A DNA stretch of 64,000 nucleotides from Cellulomonas sp. KRMCY2 (lineage in GTDB: Bacteria > Actinomycetota > Actinomycetes > Actinomycetales > Cellulomonadaceae), in assembly GCF_000526515.1 (NCBI RefSeq), contig NZ_JAGF01000001.1, forward strand, positions 2,232,001 through 2,296,000. The letters are read 5' to 3'. The position numbers and the translations under genes were made by a program. A model generated the notes under the pieces. The model did not search any database, was not told the origin of the DNA, and worked only from the letters and a program-made list of their open reading frames with translations. Positions 44,566 through 53,363 of this stretch are shown piece after piece; position 1 is the stretch's first letter, and each line of letters starts with the position of its first letter.

Positions 44566-45630
44566 TCAGCCCTTGGCGCCCGAGTCGGCCTGCGTGGACG
44601 CGAGCCAGGCGTCCAGCTCGTCCTTGTGCTGGTCGACGAAGTCCTGCTGGTACTCGATGTTGATGTCCTGCTGCGCCTTGGTGAGGTCGACCTCGTCCCG
44701 GCACGTGTAGTCGGCCACCGCCGTCTCGATCTCCTCGTCGGTGATGGCAGCGAGATCGTCCTGGATGCCCGCCTCGATCGCGGCGTAGTCCTCCTCGGTC
44801 CACTCCCCGTTCGGGTCCATGTCCGCGTAGGCGTCCTCGTAGATCGCGTTCGTCTTGTCGTAGATCAGGTTCTGGGCGTCCGCGGGCTCGGCCAGCCCCG
44901 CGTAGCCGGCGTCGGCCATGCAGGTGGCCCACTCGGCGTTGAGCTCGGTGATGCGCGGGTCGACCATGGCGGCCTCCCACATCGCGTTCATGTCCTCCTG
45001 GAGGGCGGCGAACTCGTCGTCGCCCCCGCCCATGCCCATGTCCCCGTAGACCTCGTTGGAGGCGCTGCCCTGGCAGCCGGCGTCCTCCCAGTTGTACTCG
45101 TACTCGGCCTCGGGGTCCGTCTCGTCGAAGTTCTGCACCCCGTACAGGGCTTCCCAGTAGGCCTGCTGCTCGGTCTCGGACATCGTCTCGACGTACTCCT
45201 GGTTGGGGTCGACGAACTCCTGCCCCTCCTCCTCCGGCAGCGGCTGCTCCTCACCCCCCGGGTTGGTCGTCGCGCCGTAGCCGTACTGCTCGGCGAACTC
45301 CAGGGTGTCCCACGGGATGTCCTCCGCATCCGCAGAGAGGGCCATGCCGCTGCTCTTGGACGAGTAGTCGACCGGGGTGTACTGGAAGCCGAGGTCGGCC
45401 ATGCACTCGGCGGTGAGCTCCTCGACACGGATCATGTCCGCGTTGCCCTGCTCCTCGTCGTAGTCGCCGTACATCTGCTCGAAGTACTCGTCGAGCGGGC
45501 CGAGCTCCGGCTCCGCGGCGGACGCCGCGCCGTCGTCCTTCTCGCCGCCCGAACCGCAGCCGGCGAGGGTCAGGGCCAGGGCCGCGCAGGCTGCGGCCGC
45601 GACTGATGTCCGGGACGTGGAGATCTTCAT
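44566..45630 (-). CDS. acidic lipoprotein of unknown function
   Basis: 354 residues. Signal peptide with lipobox LAGC (Cys about residue 26). The mature protein is extremely acidic and rich in Tyr, Trp, Gln and Met, predicted mainly helical. Four or five cysteines are spaced so that pairs such as AECMADLGF and ATCMADAGY recur, hinting at an internal duplication with disulfides. ATG start with AGAGG upstream. Monocistronic, ended by a strong hairpin, next to the MacB-like operon. I recognise no family. Confidence 0.75.
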   Translation of the reverse strand: MKISTSRTSVAAAACAALALTLAGCGSGGEKDDGAASAAEPELGPLDEYFEQMYGDYDEEQGNADMIRVEELTAECMADLGFQYTPVDYSSKSSGMALSADAEDIPWDTLEFAEQYGYGATTNPGGEEQPLPEEEGQEFVDPNQEYVETMSETEQQAYWEALYGVQNFDETDPEAEYEYNWEDAGCQGSASNEVYGDMGMGGGDDEFAALQEDMNAMWEAAMVDPRITELNAEWATCMADAGYAGLAEPADAQNLIYDKTNAIYEDAYADMDPNGEWTEEDYAAIEAGIQDDLAAITDEEIETAVADYTCRDEVDLTKAQQDINIEYQQDFVDQHKDELDAWLASTQADSGAKG

Positions 45631-45959
45631 CGATGTGCCTCTCGGGAAGGACGTGTGGCCGGTCTCGAAGCGAACGTACTGGCGGGCGGTCGTCGTGCAG
45701 ATCGTCCTGCGGGATGACCTCTCGTACGGCCATGGTCGGATCTGCCCGGGCGGTGCGCAGACGACCCCAGCACTCATGACGTCCGGCGGCGACAAAACGT
45801 TGTGCCCCCGGAGCGCCATCGGCCCGGACGGGTCACTGGATGGTCGCTGTGACTGCACATGAGCAGCCAAGGGCCCACCGTAGCGCGCACCTGGAACCGC
45901 TCTCAGGGCATTTGAGTCACGGTTCCGTCACAGGTCGGCGGAGCCCGGCCCGGGCGAGG
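45631..45959. other. 329-bp gap between the acidic lipoprotein gene and galK
   Basis: Should contain the lipoprotein promoter reading leftward and the end of the gal operon. A small GC-rich inverted repeat (GCCCGG/CCGGGC near 45941-45955) could end galK transcription. No convincing gene, repeat array or clear -10/-35 pair is seen. Confidence 0.4.
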
Positions 45960-47192
45960 TCACGCGGTGCGGCCGGCAGCCTCCGCCGGGGTGGCGACGA
46001 CGAACGCCGGCGCGGCGAGGCCGGCGTCGGCGAAGGCCGCGGCGACCGCTGCGGCGACCCGCCCGGTGTCGCCGGACCGGACCAGCGCGACCGCCGAGCC
46101 GCCGAACCCGCCGCCGACCATCCGGCCGCCGAGCGCGCCGGCGGCGAGGCACGAGTCGACGGCCAGGTCGAGCTCGCGGCAGCTGACCTCGTAGTCGTCG
46201 CGCAGCGAGACGTGCGCCGCCGTCAGGACCGGGCCGACCTGTTCGACCTGGTCGGCGTCCAGCAGGCGCACGACCTCCTCGACCCGGGCGATCTCGGTCA
46301 CGACGTGCCGCACCCTGCGCGCCACGACGTCGGCCTGGTCGGCGAACTCCCCGGCCAGCCGGGCCAGCGCGGCGGGCAGGTCGGCGACGTCGCGCAGCGT
46401 GGCCACACCCAGTGCCCGCGCGGCCTGCTCGCACATCGCCCGACGGGCCGCGTACTGACCGTCGACCAGCTGGTGCTCGGCGCGGGTGTCGACGACCAGC
46501 AGGGCGAGGCCGTGCGCGGCGAGGTCGAACGGGATGTGGCGGGTCGAGCCGTCACGGACGTCGAGCAGCAGGGCGTGCCCGGCGGTGCAGCGCAGGGACG
46601 CGGACTGGTCCATGCCGCCGGTCGGTGCGCCGGCGATCTCGTTCTCCGCCCGGATGCACATGTCCGCGAGCGCTGCCCGGCCGCTGTCGTGGGCTGCCAG
46701 ACCCAGGTCGTGCACCTCGTCGAGCGCAACCGCGACGGCGCACTCGAGCGCGGCGGAGGAGGAGAGACCGGCCCCGTAGGGGACGCACGAGTCCACCACG
46801 GCGTCGAACCCGCCGACCGGGTGGCCCGCCTGGCGCAGCGCCCAGGCGACGCCGGCCGCGTAGGCCGCCCAGCCCGGCACGGTGCCCGGTGCGACGTCGG
46901 ACAGGCGGACGGTCACGACGCCCGCGGAGGCCTCCTGCGCGGAGGCGAGACGGATGACGTCGTCCTGCCCGTCGGTGGCCCGGCGGCGGCGCAGGGCCAC
47001 GTACGTGCGGTGCGGCAGGGCGATCGGCAGGCACAGACCGCCGTTGTAGTCGGTGTGCTCACCGATGACGTTGACCCGCCCGGGGGCCGACCACACGCCG
47101 TCGGGCGCGGCACCGAACCGCGCCTCGAACGCGTCGCGGACGCGAGCGGCCCCGTCGGCGGGCGCCCACGCCTCGATCCAGGTCGCGGTCAC
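45960..47192 (-). CDS. galK: galactokinase
   Basis: Leloir pathway: galactose + ATP to galactose-1-phosphate. 410 residues. Galactokinase signature GRVNVIGEHTDYNGG, GHMP ATP-binding motif PYGAGLSSSAALECA, GGMDQSASL and the C-terminal GGRMVGGGFGGSAVAL are present, including the catalytic Asp in MDQ. GTG start overlaps the galT stop (GTGA); the longer open frame upstream lies inside galT. Last gene of the DeoR-galT-galK operon. Confidence 0.96.
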   Translation of the reverse strand: MTATWIEAWAPADGAARVRDAFEARFGAAPDGVWSAPGRVNVIGEHTDYNGGLCLPIALPHRTYVALRRRRATDGQDDVIRLASAQEASAGVVTVRLSDVAPGTVPGWAAYAAGVAWALRQAGHPVGGFDAVVDSCVPYGAGLSSSAALECAVAVALDEVHDLGLAAHDSGRAALADMCIRAENEIAGAPTGGMDQSASLRCTAGHALLLDVRDGSTRHIPFDLAAHGLALLVVDTRAEHQLVDGQYAARRAMCEQAARALGVATLRDVADLPAALARLAGEFADQADVVARRVRHVVTEIARVEEVVRLLDADQVEQVGPVLTAAHVSLRDDYEVSCRELDLAVDSCLAAGALGGRMVGGGFGGSAVALVRSGDTGRVAAAVAAAFADAGLAAPAFVVATPAEAAGRTA

Positions 47193-48409
47193 AGCGCGAT
47201 CGCCTGGAGGCGCGCGGCGATCAGCTCGGGGGTGGTGTCGCTGATCCAGGAGGCCATCCCGGACTCGACCCCCGCGAGGTACTTGAGCTTGCCGGGGGCG
47301 CGCAGCACCGAGAAGACCTGCAGGTGCAGGCGGCCGAGCTCCCGGCCCGGCCCGACGACGGCCTGGTGCCAGCCGGCGATGTAGGGCAGCGGGATCGGGC
47401 CACCGTCCGCCTCGACGAAGAACCGGTCCAGCCGGCGCAACAGCTGCAGGTAGACGACGGCGAGGTCGTCCCGCTCGGTGTCGGTCAGTCCGGGCAGGTC
47501 CAGGACGTCGCGGTTCGGGGCCAGGTGCACCTCGACCGGCCATCGGGCAGCGGCCGGCACGTAGGCGGTCCAGTGCTCGGACTCGAGCACCACGCGGGTC
47601 CCGGCGCGCCGCTCGGCGTCGAGCACGTCGCGCAGCAGGTGGCCGCCGGTGCGTTCGCGGTGCTCGGCAGCCTGGCGCAGCATCGCCTGGGTCCGGGGGG
47701 TCACGTACGGGAAGGCGTAGATCTGGCCGTGCGGGTGCGGCAGGGTCACGCCGATCTCGCGGCCGCGGTTCTCGAAGCAGAAGACCTGCTCGATGCCGGG
47801 CATGGCGGACAGCTCGGTGGTGCGGTCCGCCCATGCCTCGATGATCGTGCGCACCCGCTGGGGGGTCAGGTCGGCGAAGGAGCTCGTGTGATCGGCCGAG
47901 AAGCAGACGACCTCGCAGCGGCCGGCTGCCGGGCGGGCCTGCCACAGCGGCTCCCCGTCGACCTGCCAGCCCTCGCCGAGCGTGTCGGTCGGCAGCTGCA
48001 TGAGCGCGGCGAAGCGGTTCTCGAAGACGGCGACGTCGTAGTCGGTGTCCGGGATCTCGCCGTCGGAGTACTCCGCCCCCGGGCGGGCCGGGCACAGCGG
48101 GCAGGAGTCGGCGGCCGGCAGGAACGTGCGGTTCATCCGGTGCGAGGCCATCGGCACCCAGTCCCCGGTCAGCGGGTCGAGCCGCATCTCCGGGCCGGTG
48201 ACCGGTCGTTCGACGCCGTCCGGCCCGACGACCGGAGCGAACCGGTTCGGCAGCGGGCGGGGGTCGTCCAGCCGGCGGGTCGACGCTCCGGAGGCGTACG
48301 GCTCGGAGTCGTCGAAGTAGATCAGGTCACGGCCGTCGGCGAGGGTGGTCGCCGTGCGACGCACGCCGGTGGGCGCTGGACCGGTGGGCGCTGAGCCGGT
48401 GGGTGTCAC
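47189..48409 (-). CDS. galT: galactose-1-phosphate uridylyltransferase
   Basis: Leloir pathway uridylyl transfer between UDP-glucose and galactose-1-phosphate. 406 residues as annotated. Zn-site cysteines in CPLCPARPG, SADHTSSFADL, the active-site HxH in LPHPHGQIYAFPYV, and HLAPNRD. The GTG at 48409 overlaps the DeoR stop and adds a repeated PTGSAPTGPAPTG lead from a 15-bp tandem repeat. The family usually begins at VRRTATTLADGRDLIYFDD, so a GTG at 48364 is a serious alternative start. Confidence 0.94.
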   Translation of the reverse strand: MTPTGSAPTGPAPTGVRRTATTLADGRDLIYFDDSEPYASGASTRRLDDPRPLPNRFAPVVGPDGVERPVTGPEMRLDPLTGDWVPMASHRMNRTFLPAADSCPLCPARPGAEYSDGEIPDTDYDVAVFENRFAALMQLPTDTLGEGWQVDGEPLWQARPAAGRCEVVCFSADHTSSFADLTPQRVRTIIEAWADRTTELSAMPGIEQVFCFENRGREIGVTLPHPHGQIYAFPYVTPRTQAMLRQAAEHRERTGGHLLRDVLDAERRAGTRVVLESEHWTAYVPAAARWPVEVHLAPNRDVLDLPGLTDTERDDLAVVYLQLLRRLDRFFVEADGGPIPLPYIAGWHQAVVGPGRELGRLHLQVFSVLRAPGKLKYLAGVESGMASWISDTTPELIAARLQAIAL

Positions 48410-49248
48410 GGTGCTCCTTGTGCGGTGCGGGCGGGTGCTCGGTGGGGTTCGGGGGCCGGGGGCGACGCGTCGACGGAGACCAGGACGAGCCGGCCGACGG
48501 CGTCACGCAGGATGGCCACCGCGTCGGCGTCCAGGCCGTCGTCGCAGATCAGGACGTCGACGTCGGAGAGGTCGGCGATCCGGCTCAGGCCGACCTCGCC
48601 CCACTTCGACCGGTCCGCCAGGACGACCGTCTGGCGGGCGGACGCGATCAGCGCGCGGTCGGTCTCCGCCTCGAGGAGGTTCGGCGTCGTCAGGCCCGCG
48701 TAGGGGTCCAGGCCGTGCACGCCGAGGAAGGCCACGTCGACGTGCAGGGCCTCGAGGCTCCGGATGGCGGCCGGTCCGACGAGTGCGTCGGACGGCGTGC
48801 GGGTGCCGCCGGTCAGGATGACGGTCAGCGCGTGGTCGTCCGGGCGGTGCAGCGCCTCGGCGGCGGGCAGCGAGTTCGTCACGACGGTCAGCGGCCGGAG
48901 CGTGACGTCGTCGGCGACGAGCTGGGCGAGCAGGTGCGTCGTCGTCCCGGCGGACAGTGCGATCGCCCCGCCCGGGGTGATGTGCTCGACAGCCGCGCGT
49001 GCGATGGCCGACTTCTGGGTCGCGGCGAGCTCGCGCTTGGCGCGGAAGCCGGGCTCGTGCGCCGCGTGCCGTGCGTCGACTGCCCCGCCGTGCACGCGAT
49101 CGACCAGGCCCCGCCGCGCGAGCTCGGAGATGTCCCGCCGGATCGTCATGTCGGAGACGTCGAGCCGGGTGACGAGGTCGGCCACCCGGGCTGCGCCGCG
49201 CGCGCGGACCTCGCCCAGGATCAGCTCTTGCCGTTGAGAAGCCAGCAC
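48406..49248 (-). CDS. DeoR/GlpR-family repressor of the galactose operon
   Basis: 280 residues. N-terminal DeoR helix-turn-helix (ASQRQELILGEVRARGAARVADLVTRLDVSDMTIRRDISELARRGLVDRVHGGA) and a C-terminal phosphosugar-sensing domain with ALSAGTTTHLLAQ and DRSKWGEVGLSRI. GTG at 49248 is preferred over 49266 because AATACT ends six bases upstream and the family opens LASQRQ. It heads the galT-galK operon with a 4-bp overlap, so it probably autoregulates and senses a galactose-derived phosphate. Confidence 0.88.
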   Translation of the reverse strand: MLASQRQELILGEVRARGAARVADLVTRLDVSDMTIRRDISELARRGLVDRVHGGAVDARHAAHEPGFRAKRELAATQKSAIARAAVEHITPGGAIALSAGTTTHLLAQLVADDVTLRPLTVVTNSLPAAEALHRPDDHALTVILTGGTRTPSDALVGPAAIRSLEALHVDVAFLGVHGLDPYAGLTTPNLLEAETDRALIASARQTVVLADRSKWGEVGLSRIADLSDVDVLICDDGLDADAVAILRDAVGRLVLVSVDASPPAPEPHRAPARTAQGAP

Positions 49249-49249
49249 C

Positions 49250-49276
49250 CGAACAGTATTCACCACAAGCGAACAG
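49250..49276. promoter_or_regulatory. DeoR-type direct-repeat operator
   Basis: CGAACAG at 49250-49256 and 49270-49276, 20 bp apart start to start (two helical turns), flanking the operon's -10. DeoR/GlpR proteins typically bind such repeats. Autoregulation is inferred. Confidence 0.55.
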
Positions 49277-49308
49277 AAGTCGACACCGCGTGCGGTGTGG
49301 GGCCGTGC

Positions 49309-50451
49309 CTAGCGACCGGCGGGAGTCAGGCCCAGTGATCGGCCGGCCAGCCCGCGCGAGCGCTGGGAGAGCGACCGGGCGACCTCGCGCAGCACGAGCG
49401 CGGCGGGGGAGTCCGGTGCGGTCAGGACGACGGGGGTGCCGTCGTCGCCGGCCTCGCGGAGCGCCACGTCGATCGGCACCTGACCGAGCAGCGGCACCTG
49501 CGTCCCGGTGGCCCGGGCCAGGTTGTCCGCGACGATCTGCCCACCGCCGGCGCCGAAGATCTCCAGGCGGCTGCCGTCCGCCTGCTCGAGCCACGACATG
49601 TTCTCCACGACCCCGACGACGTGCTGCCGCGTCTGCAGGGCGATCGAACCCGCGCGCTCGGCGACCTCGGACGCCGCGACCTGCGGCGTGGTCACGAGCA
49701 CGAGCTCGCTGGACGGCAGCATCTGGGCCACCGAGATCGCGATGTCGCCGGTCCCGGGTGGCAGGTCGAGCAGCAGCACGTCGAGGTCGCCCCAGAAGAC
49801 GTCGGCCAGGAACTGCTGCAGTGCCCGGTGCAGCATCGGGCCGCGCCAGACCACCGGCTGGCCGGGCGGGACGAACATGCCGATCGAGATCACCTTCACG
49901 CCGTGCGCGATCGGCGGCAGGATCATGTCGTCGACCTTGGTCGGGGTCTGCGTGACGCCGAGCATGCGCGGGATCGAGAACCCGTAGACGTCTGCGTCGA
50001 GCACGCCGACCTTGAGCCCGTCGGCGGCCATCGCGACCGCGAGGTTGGCCGTGACCGAGGACTTGCCGACGCCGCCCTTGCCCGATGCGATCGCGTAGAC
50101 CCGGGTCAGGTTGCCGGGCTGGGCGAACGGGATGACCGGCTCGGACGCACCCCCGCGGAGCATCGAGCGCAGCTCGGACCGCTGCTCCGGGCTCATCACG
50201 CCGAGGTCCACCCGGACCGAGGCGACACCCTCGAGGGCGGTGACCGTCGCTGTCACGTCCGTGGTGATCGTGTCCTTGAGCGGGCAGCCCTCGGTCGTCA
50301 GGTCGATACCGACGACGACCTCAGCACCGGCCGTCGTCTCGTCGAGGGTGACCGAGCGCACCATCCCGAGCTCGGTGATCGGGCGGCGGATCTCCGGGTC
50401 GATCACGCCGGCGAGGGCAGCGGTGACGGACTCGACTGTGGGCACTGGCAT
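49309..50451 (-). CDS. Mrp/ApbC-type P-loop ATPase (iron-sulfur carrier family)
   Basis: 380 residues. N-terminal MIP18/DUF59 domain (PEIRRPITELGMVRSV), then a deviant Walker A IASGKGGVGKSSVTANLA, LDADVYGFSIPRMLG, DLPPGTGD and a long C-terminal domain. In the usual position of the CxxC that bridges an Fe-S cluster, it reads ENMSWLEQADGS with no cysteine. The ATG is six bases after TACGAT on the leftward strand, a leaderless arrangement. Role in cluster transfer is therefore family-based and uncertain for this version. Confidence 0.88.
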   Translation of the reverse strand: MPVPTVESVTAALAGVIDPEIRRPITELGMVRSVTLDETTAGAEVVVGIDLTTEGCPLKDTITTDVTATVTALEGVASVRVDLGVMSPEQRSELRSMLRGGASEPVIPFAQPGNLTRVYAIASGKGGVGKSSVTANLAVAMAADGLKVGVLDADVYGFSIPRMLGVTQTPTKVDDMILPPIAHGVKVISIGMFVPPGQPVVWRGPMLHRALQQFLADVFWGDLDVLLLDLPPGTGDIAISVAQMLPSSELVLVTTPQVAASEVAERAGSIALQTRQHVVGVVENMSWLEQADGSRLEIFGAGGGQIVADNLARATGTQVPLLGQVPIDVALREAGDDGTPVVLTAPDSPAALVLREVARSLSQRSRGLAGRSLGLTPAGR

Positions 50452-50594
50452 GCGGACATCGTAAGCGGGCGTCGCGGATCCGGTACGGGACCGACCACAC
50501 CGGTGGCTGTGGGCTGCGCCACGGAGAGACTCCCGGACCGACCGACCGACCGACCGGCGCGCGGGCGTCGGTGCTGGTGTCTACGCTCCGGGAC

Positions 50595-51392
50595 ATGGAC
50601 ATCGAGCACGGCACGTACCTGATCGCGATCCGCGAGGAGTCCGAGCGCTTCCTCGAGGCGCTCGCCGGCATCCCCGGTGACGCACCCGTCCCCTCGTGCG
50701 CCGGCTGGACGGCGGCCGACCTGCTCTGGCACCTCACCGACGTCCAGTACTCCTGGGCGCAGGTGGTGAGCACAGGTGTGACGGGTGACGACGTCGCCGA
50801 ACGACCGCGACCGACCGACGTCGCCGGACTGCGAGCGCTCGCGGCCCGGTCCGGAACCGAGCTGCTCGCCGCCCTCGCCGCCCATGACCCGCACGAGCCC
50901 TGCTGGTCGTGGCACGAGGACGGCGGCACCGTCGGCTGGGTGGCCCGTCGGCAGGCGCACGAGGCGCTGATCCATCGGGTCGACGCCGACCTCACGGCCG
51001 GCCGGGCAGCCGGGCCCCCGTCGGCCGAGCTGGCCGCGGACGGCGTCGACGAGCTGCTGCGGGTCATGCTGGACGGCGTACCGGACTGGGGCACCTTCAC
51101 GCCGGACGGCGTCACGGTGGCGATCGCCTGCGACAACGTCGACGCCTCCTGGGTGCTGGCCCTGGGCAGGTTCACCGGGACCAGCGCCACATCGGGCACG
51201 ACCTACGACCTGGATGCCGCCGCGGTGCTCGACGAGGACGATGGCGGGGCGGACGACCTGACGCTCAACGGCTCGGCCTGGGACCTCGACCGGTGGCTCT
51301 GGGGCCGGGGCACGGCGGACGCGCTGACGATCTCGGGCGACCGCGCGCTGCTGGAGCGGCTGCGTGCGCTGGTGACCGAGGCGACCCAGTAG
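50595..51392 (+). CDS. maleylpyruvate isomerase/mycothiol-dependent family protein
   Basis: 265 residues, DinB-like fold. CAGWTAADLLWHLTDVQYSWA has the metal-binding His of the MDMPI N-terminal domain, and VARRQAHEALIHRVDA a second His/Glu set; a C-terminal sterol-carrier-like domain follows. Such proteins use mycothiol, the actinobacterial thiol. ATG chosen because TACGCT lies seven bases upstream; eight extra residues are possible from 50571. Actual substrate unknown. Its stop codon is within a duplicated 18-bp unit. Confidence 0.82.
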   Translation: MDIEHGTYLIAIREESERFLEALAGIPGDAPVPSCAGWTAADLLWHLTDVQYSWAQVVSTGVTGDDVAERPRPTDVAGLRALAARSGTELLAALAAHDPHEPCWSWHEDGGTVGWVARRQAHEALIHRVDADLTAGRAAGPPSAELAADGVDELLRVMLDGVPDWGTFTPDGVTVAIACDNVDASWVLALGRFTGTSATSGTTYDLDAAAVLDEDDGGADDLTLNGSAWDLDRWLWGRGTADALTISGDRALLERLRALVTEATQ

Positions 51393-51416
51393 GTCAGAGC
51401 GACCCAGTAGGTCAGC
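51381..51416. repeat. 18-bp direct repeat carrying both stop codons of a convergent pair
   Basis: GCGACCCAGTAGGTCAGA then GCGACCCAGTAGGTCAGC. The first copy contains the rightward stop (TAG 51390-51392), the second the leftward stop (TCA 51412-51414). Confidence 0.9.
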
Positions 51417-51969
51417 GCGGGGCGTCCTGGCGGGCCGTGCGCTCACCCGCCCGGTCGGGCTGCTGGTCCTCGCGGTCCGCCTCGCGCTCGGACTCCCGCT
51501 CAGCCGACATCTCCTGCAGGAGGTCACGCAGCTCGGACCGGACGAAGTCCCTGGTGGCGACGTCGCCGAGGGCGATGCGCAGGGCGGCCATCTCGCGCGC
51601 GAGGTACTCGGTGTCCGCGAGCGAGCGGTCCGCGCGCTGGCGGTCCTGCTCGGCAGCCACCCGGTCGCGGTCGGTCTGCCGGCTCTGTGCGAGCAGGATC
51701 AGTGGCGCCGAGTACGACGCCTGCAGCGAGAGCATGAGCGTCAGTGCCGTGAATCCCAGCGCGGCCTTGTCGAACCGCAGGTCGTCGGGGCCCCAGGTGT
51801 TCCAGGACAGCCACGTGAGACAGAAGACGGTCATGTAGAGGAGGAAGCGCGGCGTGCCCATGAACCGGGCGATGCCCTCGGACACCTGCCCGAAGACGTC
51901 GGGCCGGAACTTGGGCCGTCGGACGAGCGACCGGCGGGCGTCGCGGGGGAGGTCGAGTCGGTCAGCCAC
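51412..51969 (-). CDS. DUF1003-family membrane protein
   Basis: 185 residues. FGQVSEGIARFMGTPRFLLYMTVFCLTWLSWNTWG and the second helix FTALTLMLSLQASYSAPLILLAQSRQTDRDR match DUF1003, with two transmembrane helices. A long Arg/Glu/Asp-rich C-terminal cytoplasmic coil follows. Overlaps the MgtE-like gene's stop by 8 bp, so they are one operon; this pairing is common in actinobacteria. Function unknown. Confidence 0.9.
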   Translation of the reverse strand: MADRLDLPRDARRSLVRRPKFRPDVFGQVSEGIARFMGTPRFLLYMTVFCLTWLSWNTWGPDDLRFDKAALGFTALTLMLSLQASYSAPLILLAQSRQTDRDRVAAEQDRQRADRSLADTEYLAREMAALRIALGDVATRDFVRSELRDLLQEMSAERESEREADREDQQPDRAGERTARQDAPR

Positions 51970-53251
51970 GGCCCGCCTCCATCTGGGCGGTCATCGCCCG
52001 GTCGGTGTCCTCGGCGTCGTTCTCGCGCCAGTCCTCCGGCAGCAGGTGGTCGAGCACGTCGTCGACGCTGACCGCGCCGAGCAGGCGCCGCTCCTCGTCG
52101 ACGACCGGCAGCGCGAGCAGGTTGTAGGTCGCCAGGAGCCGGGTCAGCTGGCTCAGGGGGGCGTCCGCGGTCACCCGCTCGATCTCGGTGTCGACCAGGG
52201 CGCCGATCGCCTCGTGCGGTGCCTCGCGCAGCAGCCGCTGGAAGTGCACAGCACCGAGGAAGCGGCCGGTCGGGGTCTCCAGCGGTGGGCGCACCACGAA
52301 GACCATCGAGGCCAGGGCCGGCGGCAGGTCCTGGCGGCGGATGTGTGCCAGCGCAGCCGCGATCGTGGTCTCGGGCGGCAGCACGACGGGCTCGGTGGTC
52401 ATCAGACCACCGGCGGTGTTCTCCTCGTACGCCAGGAGGCGGCGGACGTCGCGGGCCTCCTCCGGCTCCATCAGCTCGAGCAGCTCGGCGGCCTGCTCGA
52501 CGGGCAGCTCGCTGAGCAGGTCTGCGGCGTCGTCGGGCTGCATGACGTCCAGGACGTCGGCCGCCCGGTTCAGACCGAGCGCGGACAGGATCGCGACCTG
52601 GTCGTCCTCGGGCAGCTCCTCGAGGACGTCGGCGAGGCGGTCGTTGTCCAGGGCGCTGGCAACCTCGAGCTGTCGGGTGGCGCCGAGGTCGTGCAGCACG
52701 TCGGCGAGGTCGGCCGGCTTCATGCCCTCGTAGGAGGCGAGCATCAGCTCGGCACCCTGGGCGGCGCCGCCGGCCAGGGTCTTGACCTCGTGGGCGTCGA
52801 TCAGCAACGTCTCGCCACGGCGGCGCAGAGCGAGCCCCTTGCCGGCGGGCTGCCGCCGCACGAAGAGCCGGGTCACCAGCCAGTCCCGCGAGCGCTGCTG
52901 CTCGAGGGCGACGTCGACGATCGTCGCCTCGCCCGAGCCGTCGGTCAGCTCGACCCGGCGGTCCAGGAGCTCGCCGATGACGAGCGTCTCCGACGCGCGC
53001 TGCTCGAACCGCCGCATGTTGAGCAGGCCGGTGCTGATCACCTGGCCGGCGTCGATGCTGGTCACCCGGGTCAGCGGCAGGAAGACCCTGCGGCGTCCCG
53101 GGACCTCGACCACCAGGCCGACCGCGCGCGGGGGTCCCTGGCTGCGCAGGAGCACGACGACGTCGCGCACGCGGCCGACGTGGTCCCCGATCGGGTCGAA
53201 GACGACGGTTCCAGCCAGGCGCGCGGCGAAGACGCGGGTTCCGACGCTCAC
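51962..53251 (-). CDS. MgtE N-domain/CBS protein lacking the channel
   Basis: 429 residues. An N-terminal PRC-barrel-like region (FDPIGDHVGRVRDVVV) is followed by an MgtE intracellular N domain of repeated helices (EELPEDDQVAILSAL, MQPDDAADLLSELP, MEPEEARDVRRLL). Two CBS domains come last (TTEPVVLPPETTIAAAL and LPVVDEERRLLGAVSVDDVLDHLLPE). No transmembrane segment is present, unlike true MgtE magnesium channels, so it is a soluble sensor. GTG start is six bases after TACGCT, leaderless. Operon with DUF1003. Confidence 0.88.
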   Translation of the reverse strand: MSVGTRVFAARLAGTVVFDPIGDHVGRVRDVVVLLRSQGPPRAVGLVVEVPGRRRVFLPLTRVTSIDAGQVISTGLLNMRRFEQRASETLVIGELLDRRVELTDGSGEATIVDVALEQQRSRDWLVTRLFVRRQPAGKGLALRRRGETLLIDAHEVKTLAGGAAQGAELMLASYEGMKPADLADVLHDLGATRQLEVASALDNDRLADVLEELPEDDQVAILSALGLNRAADVLDVMQPDDAADLLSELPVEQAAELLELMEPEEARDVRRLLAYEENTAGGLMTTEPVVLPPETTIAAALAHIRRQDLPPALASMVFVVRPPLETPTGRFLGAVHFQRLLREAPHEAIGALVDTEIERVTADAPLSQLTRLLATYNLLALPVVDEERRLLGAVSVDDVLDHLLPEDWRENDAEDTDRAMTAQMEAGRG

Positions 53252-53363
53252 GCGGTCAGCGTAGTGCGACCGGACACGTGCGTCCGATGGCCCGCCGGGC
53301 CGGAGCGCGCGTGCTCGAGGGCAGTGGTGGCCCCGGCCGGTCCGATGGGCGAGAATCACGACC

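Noticed and set aside
48364-48409. 15-bp triple repeat considered a regulatory array before galT
   Set aside because: It lies in the open galT frame (PTG repeats) and directly follows the DeoR stop. It may be untranslated if galT starts at 48364, but no regulatory role is supported.
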